Under the pieces are notes generated by a model. That model was not told the origin of the DNA. It worked only from the letters and a program-made list of their open reading frames with translations, and ran no database searches. Both the position numbers and the translations under genes were made by a program. Shown piece by piece: positions 32,976-36,771 of a DNA stretch of 36,771 nucleotides. The stretch comes from Pseudomonadota bacterium (GTDB taxonomy: Bacteria; Pseudomonadota; Alphaproteobacteria; Acetobacterales; Acetobacteraceae), in assembly GCA_021816925.1 (NCBI GenBank), contig JAKAWQ010000039.1, positions 1-36,771 of the forward strand, in the 5' to 3' direction. Each line of letters opens with the position of its first letter. Within the stretch, counting starts at the first letter, position 1.

Positions 32976-35318
32976 ATGCGCCTGACCACCCGCCTGCTCC
33001 GGCTCGCGCTTGCCGGGCTGCTCATCCTGCTCCTTCTGGTCCTTGCCGGCGGCGGCCTCGTGTGGCTGACCCTGCCTCCCGGCTCGCAGACCCTCGCCAT
33101 TTCCGGCCTTTCGGCGCCGGTTATCATCCGGTTCGATCAGCACGGCGTGCCCTTCATCCGCGCCGCCAACCTCGACGATGCGGCAACCGCGCTCGGCTAT
33201 CTGCACGCCCGCGACCGGCTGTTCCAGATGGTGCTGCTGCGGCGGCTGGTCTCGGGCCGGCTTGCCGCACTGTTCGGCCCCGCCGCACTGCCGTCCGATG
33301 AGTTGATGCGCACGCTGGGGCTCGCCCGGCACGCCCGCGCGACCATGGCCGGTCTTCCCGCAGCGACACGCGTGATGCTGGAGGCGTACGCGCGCGGCGT
33401 GAATGCCTGGATCAGGGAACGCGGCCGCTTCGCCGCCCCGCAGTTTCTCTTCATCGGTGCACCGCGTCTCTGGACGCCGCTCGATTCCCTGCTTTGGGGC
33501 GAGTGGATGAGTTTCTCGCTCTCCGGCAACTGGCGGCGCGAACTCGCCCGCCTCGCGCTTGTCGGCAAGCTGCCGGTCGATCGCATTCTGGCGCTCTGGC
33601 CGCCGGCTCATGGAACCGTGCCCATCGATGCCAAGCTCGCCGCTGCGAGCCACACCGCGGCCCGGCTGCTCGCGTTCCTGCCGCGCTTCCCGGAACGGTT
33701 CACGGAACCGGAGGTGGCGTCCAACGAATGGGCCGTGGCCGGCCGCCTGAGCGCAACCGGCGCGCCGCTGCTGGCCGGCGATCCGCATCTCGGCCTGGAC
33801 TTTCCCTCCCTCTGGTATCTCGCCCGGATCGAAACACCGCGTTCCACGCTGGTTGGCGCAACCGCTCCCGGCGTGCCCTTCGTCGTGCTCGGGCGCAACC
33901 GGCATATCGCCTGGACCTTTACCGATACCGGCGCCGATACCGAGGATGTCTTCATCGAGAAGGCACTCCCCGGAAACCGCTACCTGACACCCGAAGGCCC
34001 GCGGTCGTTCCGGATAGGAAAGGAACGAATCCGCGTCCGCGGCCACCCGGACGTTACCCTCATGGTGCGCACGACGCGCCATGGGCCCGTGATCAGCGAC
34101 CTCATCAATCCCAAGGGCCCCGTGCTCGCGGTCGAGATGGCCGGCCTTTCCCGCCATGACACGGCCGCGAACGGCCTGCTCGCACTCAACCGCGCAGAGA
34201 CCGTCTCGGCGGCCGGCAAGGCCGCGGCGGAGATTTCCACGCCCGTCCTCAACCTGCTCGTGGCGGACCGACGGCATATCGGCTTCTTCATGACCGGCCG
34301 CGTGCCGATCCGCCGCACCGGGGACGGGGCGATGCCCGTCCCGGGTGCAAGCGGCGCCTATGACTGGACGGGCTTCGCCTCCGGCGCCGCTCTCCCGCAC
34401 ATCATCGGCCCCTCTTCCGGGCAACTGGTCAATGCCAACAACCGCATCGGCCTGCCCGGTTTTCCGGTTTTCATCACGCGCGATTGGTTCGGACCGTGGC
34501 GGGCGCAGCGCATCCGCCGGATGCTTGCAGCCACTCCCCACGCGACGGTCGCCGATTTTGCCGCCATGCAAAGTGATGTGCTCAGCGCCTATGCGCAGCA
34601 GCTTCTGCCCGCCCTCGAGCGTGTGCGGCCCCCTCCTGGCATGCCCGCGGTCGTGCTTTCGCTGCTCCGGCACTGGAACGGCGCCATGAGCATGAACCTT
34701 CCCCAGCCGTTGATCTTCAATGCTTGGCTGCGCCACTTCCGGGCCATTCTCTTCGCCCGGATCGGCGTCGCGGACAACGGCGCGGCGCCAGGTCCGGAAT
34801 TCATCGCTGGCGTGCTCGGCCATGACGGCCACTCAACCTGGTGTGCTGCACCGAGGCTCGCGATCAGCGGCACCGGCGGTCGGGCCGACTGCGCGCCGCT
34901 CCTCGCCGCCGCCCTCGGGCAGGCAACGGCGCAACTCCTCGCCCGCTACGGCCACGATCCCGCCGCCTGGCGATGGGGCGTGACACACCCTGCCCGGTTC
35001 GTTGATCCCGTGCTGGCGCGCCTTCCCCTGCTCGGATGGCTCACCGCCTGCCGCATCGCCAGCCCCGGCGATGACACCACCGTCGATCGCGGGAGTCCCG
35101 CCCCGCACGGCTTCCGCAACGTCCATGCGGCGGAATATCGTGGCGTCTATGATCTCGCGGATCTCGATAGGAGCCGCTTCATGATGGCGCCGGGCCAAGC
35201 CGGCGACCCTTTTGCGCCCCACGCCTGCGATCTCGTGCGCCCCTGGCGCGACGGGAAGAGCTTCCCGCTCGGCCCCGTCCCCGGCCCGGTCAGCGCAACC
35301 ATCCGGCTGCTGCCGTGA
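32976..35318 (+). CDS. Penicillin acylase family protein (S45, N-terminal nucleophile)
   Basis: Ntn-hydrolase precursor of 780 residues, anchored or exported by an N-terminal hydrophobic helix (LLRLALAGLLILLLLVLAGG). Self-cleavage should occur before Ser249 in EVASNEWAV, the nucleophile of the beta subunit. Other typical pieces are VIIRFDQHGVPFIRAANLDD, LGYLHARDRLFQM, LLAGDPHLGLDFPSLWYL, GRNRHIAWTFTDTGADTEDVF, TRHGPVISD and NANNRIGLPG. The family hydrolyses amide bonds of beta-lactams, acyl-homoserine lactones and related acylamides. The gene starts 24 bases after the lactonase gene, an interesting pairing, and its stop overlaps the RDD start. Confidence 0.93.
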   Translation: MRLTTRLLRLALAGLLILLLLVLAGGGLVWLTLPPGSQTLAISGLSAPVIIRFDQHGVPFIRAANLDDAATALGYLHARDRLFQMVLLRRLVSGRLAALFGPAALPSDELMRTLGLARHARATMAGLPAATRVMLEAYARGVNAWIRERGRFAAPQFLFIGAPRLWTPLDSLLWGEWMSFSLSGNWRRELARLALVGKLPVDRILALWPPAHGTVPIDAKLAAASHTAARLLAFLPRFPERFTEPEVASNEWAVAGRLSATGAPLLAGDPHLGLDFPSLWYLARIETPRSTLVGATAPGVPFVVLGRNRHIAWTFTDTGADTEDVFIEKALPGNRYLTPEGPRSFRIGKERIRVRGHPDVTLMVRTTRHGPVISDLINPKGPVLAVEMAGLSRHDTAANGLLALNRAETVSAAGKAAAEISTPVLNLLVADRRHIGFFMTGRVPIRRTGDGAMPVPGASGAYDWTGFASGAALPHIIGPSSGQLVNANNRIGLPGFPVFITRDWFGPWRAQRIRRMLAATPHATVADFAAMQSDVLSAYAQQLLPALERVRPPPGMPAVVLSLLRHWNGAMSMNLPQPLIFNAWLRHFRAILFARIGVADNGAAPGPEFIAGVLGHDGHSTWCAAPRLAISGTGGRADCAPLLAAALGQATAQLLARYGHDPAAWRWGVTHPARFVDPVLARLPLLGWLTACRIASPGDDTTVDRGSPAPHGFRNVHAAEYRGVYDLADLDRSRFMMAPGQAGDPFAPHACDLVRPWRDGKSFPLGPVPGPVSATIRLLP

Positions 35319-35775
35319 GTCTGACGCTGACCTTACCCTCGGACGACGCCCTGACGCGCGGGTCATCGCGCGCCGGATCGCCGCGTGGCTGCTCGACGCC
35401 GTCCTGATCGGCCTCATCCTTGCGGCGCTGTGGCTGGTGTTGCTCGCAGCCGGCCTCCTGAGCTTCGGCCTGACCCTGCCTCTGCTCGGGCTCCTGCCGC
35501 TGGTGCCGTTCCTCTACCACACGCTCTTCCTGGCCTCGTCGCTCTCGGCAACACCCGGCCAGCGGGCCTTAGGCCTCATTGTGCGGCGCAACGCAGATCT
35601 CTGCCGCCCCCTGTCCCTACAGGCCGCCTGTGCGACCCTGCTTTTCTATCTCACGCTCGCGGTCGGCTTCCTGCTACTCGCAATCGCCTTTCTCACCGTT
35701 CGCCGCCGCACCTTGCACGACCTTTTGTCCGGCCTCGTCGTGGTTCGTTCCACGCTTCCCGCAGCCGACCGTTGA
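35315..35775 (+). pseudogene. RDD family membrane protein with apparent one-base frameshift
   Basis: RDD proteins are small membrane proteins of poorly defined function. Translation from GTG 35315 (overlapping the acylase stop as GTGA) gives SLTLTLPSDDA. The conserved body ARVIARRIAAWLLDAVLIGL, ATPGQRALGLIVRR and RRRTLHDLLSGLVVV is in another frame, which has no ATG, GTG or TTG between 35212 and the first helix. Restoring one C in the run at 35349-35351 joins the two and yields a protein of about 153 residues with three hydrophobic segments. So this is either a frameshift mutation or a homopolymer error. The order RDD then aminoacyl-transferase is common in alphaproteobacteria. Confidence 0.7.
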
Positions 35776-35821
35776 CCAGAGGGGAAGGCTCCTGGATCAT
35801 AACGGACGGAGCGCCCATGGC

Positions 35822-36610
35822 ATGACCTACAAGCCGCCGCGCCGGCCGCAGTTCTTCTACACCACCGCGCCCTTGCCTTGCCCGTACGTGGCCGGTCGGA
35901 TTGAGCGCAAGGTGGTGACGGAAATCACGAGCCCGGACGCCGAATCCGTGCACGACCGGCTCTCACGAGCCGGGTTCCGCCGCAGCCACAACATCGCCTA
36001 CGCGCCGGTCTGTCCTGGCTGCAATGCCTGCATCCCGATCCGCATTCCGGTTGCAACGTTTCAATCGAGTCGCACGCAGCGGCGCGTGTTGCGCGCCAAT
36101 ACGGGGGTCGAGGGCTTCGACGTCCCGTCCCGGGCCACCCCCGAGCAGTTCCAACTGTTCCAGCGCTACCAGCGCGCGCGGCACGGCGATGGCGACATGG
36201 CGACGATGAGTTTTTACGACTATCGTGCTATGGTTGAGGATACGCCGATCGAAACGTTTGTCATCGAATTCCGCGACCCGCATGATCACCTGATCGGCGC
36301 CTGCCTCACCGATCGGCTCGGTGATGGGCTCTCGGCCGTATACAGCTTCTTCGCTCCGGAACTGACCCGGCAAAGCCTCGGCACCCTGGCGATCCTTTGG
36401 CTGATCGCCCGCACGCGCGAGCTTGGCCTTCCTTATGTCTATCTGGGCTACTGGGTACCGGAGAGCCGGAAGATGGCGTACAAGGCAAGCTTTCGGCCGA
36501 GCGAGGTGTTGATCTCCGGCGCCTGGCGTATTCTGACCGAGGCCGACCTCCATCCGGCGGCCCCGCTCACCCACCGCACTGCACCGCTCATTCACGCCAG
36601 TACCGCCTGA
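35822..36610 (+). CDS. bpt: N-end-rule aminoacyl-transferase (Bpt/Ate family)
   Basis: Transfers leucine (Bpt) or arginine (Ate) from aminoacyl-tRNA to N-terminal Asp/Glu residues, marking proteins for ClpAP-type degradation. Its 262 residues are full length: PQFFYTTAPLPCPYVAGRIE, GFRRSHNIAYAPVCPGCNAC with the conserved cysteines, GLSAVYSFFAPE, YVYLGYWVPESRKMAYK and ASFRP. ATG 35822 with an upstream GGAG gives the canonical N-terminus. In bacteria the short form of this kind is usually the leucyl-transferase. It ends before a strong GC hairpin. Confidence 0.94.
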   Translation: MTYKPPRRPQFFYTTAPLPCPYVAGRIERKVVTEITSPDAESVHDRLSRAGFRRSHNIAYAPVCPGCNACIPIRIPVATFQSSRTQRRVLRANTGVEGFDVPSRATPEQFQLFQRYQRARHGDGDMATMSFYDYRAMVEDTPIETFVIEFRDPHDHLIGACLTDRLGDGLSAVYSFFAPELTRQSLGTLAILWLIARTRELGLPYVYLGYWVPESRKMAYKASFRPSEVLISGAWRILTEADLHPAAPLTHRTAPLIHASTA

Positions 36611-36627
36611 GGCTCACGCTCGGTCCC

Positions 36628-36649
36628 GCGCCGGCGCGGCGGCCGGCGC
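36628..36649. terminator. GC-rich hairpin between convergent genes
   Basis: GCGCCGGC (36628-36635), six-base loop, GCCGGCGC (36642-36649): a perfect eight-pair stem between the bpt stop and the end of the convergent minus-strand gene. The position suits a bidirectional terminator, but neither side has a T run. Confidence 0.45.
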
Positions 36650-36679
36650 TCCCATGCGCCGCTCTCACCGTGTAACTGC

Positions 36680-36769
36680 TCAACCCGGTTGCAGTACGCT
36701 GTCCCCGCGCAACACGGCTTGGATGGCCTGGTGGGCGTCGGTTCCGGATCGAGCTGCGGTGCCGACCAC
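36680..36769 (-). CDS. C-terminus of an unidentified gene (rest outside the window)
   Basis: A minus-strand frame is open from the window edge to TGA at 36680-36682 and reads VVGTAARSGTDAHQAIQAV then LRGDSVLQPG. The composition looks like a genuine protein end rather than shadow sequence, but about 30 residues are too few to name a family. Its position downstream of a convergent hairpin supports a real gene end. Confidence 0.4.
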   Translation of the reverse strand: MVGTAARSGTDAHQAIQAVLRGDSVLQPG

Positions 36770-36771
36770 TG

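Noticed and set aside
31761-34832. Very long minus-strand open frame (over 1000 codons) opposite the lactonase and acylase genes
   Set aside because: Antisense shadow of high-GC genes: the encoded sequence is low-complexity Arg/Gly/His-rich, and the plus strand carries two complete, motif-bearing enzymes.

Overview
High-GC bacterial chromosome, most likely an alphaproteobacterium of the Rhodospirillales/Acetobacteraceae type. The taxonomic hint is gene order: a dGTPase-like gene, argS, a SPOR-domain gene, nagZ, an M50 protease, scpA, scpB, tatB, tatC and serS form one minus-strand run, with an A-type Fe-S carrier (erpA-like) on the other side of the dGTPase gene. No tRNA, rRNA, CRISPR array, phage gene or insertion sequence was seen.

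Layout. (1) 1-4621, plus strand: tail of a surface-polysaccharide operon (family-4 glycosyltransferase, exporter-type ABC half-transporter, histidine phosphatase carrying an in-frame TGA, UDP-glucose 6-dehydrogenase), with start/stop overlaps throughout. (2) 4977-7754: MscS-type channel, a small membrane protein, and a minus-strand pair of a DUF883 (ElaB/YqjD-like) protein and a small membrane protein. (3) 7868-17549, minus strand: housekeeping run for translation, twin-arginine export, chromosome condensation, cell-wall recycling and dNTP hydrolysis. tatA is absent from its expected place between scpB and tatB; palindromic intergenic sequence lies there instead. (4) 17732-20534, plus strand: aldo/keto reductase, erpA-like gene, exodeoxyribonuclease III, small exported Cys-rich protein. 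(5) 20494-23168, minus strand: EmrB/EmrA-type drug efflux pair. (6) 23444-32951: accessory catabolic region with an RraA-family aldolase (broken), an ACS-type MFS transporter (broken), a xylose-isomerase-like TIM barrel, an alpha/beta hydrolase, a class III CoA-transferase, a mandelate racemase/muconate lactonizing-type enzyme, an unrecognised 304-residue protein coupled to it, a 3-hydroxyisobutyrate dehydrogenase-type reductase (broken), a carboxymuconolactone decarboxylase-like protein and a metallo-beta-lactamase-fold lactonase. (7) 32976-36610, plus strand: penicillin acylase family protein, RDD protein (apparent frameshift) and Bpt/Ate-type N-end-rule aminoacyl-transferase, then the end of an unidentified minus-strand gene.

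The two most notable points. First, region 6 looks like a composite acid-sugar or aromatic/lactone degradation cluster containing a protein I cannot assign; the substrate is unknown. Second, five genes are interrupted although the rest of each reading frame is well conserved: in-frame stops in the histidine phosphatase, RraA, MFS and reductase genes, and one-base deletions in C runs in the reductase and RDD genes. Most stops can be explained by single G:C-to-A:T changes. This may be genuine gene decay or base-call error; the sequence alone cannot separate the two.
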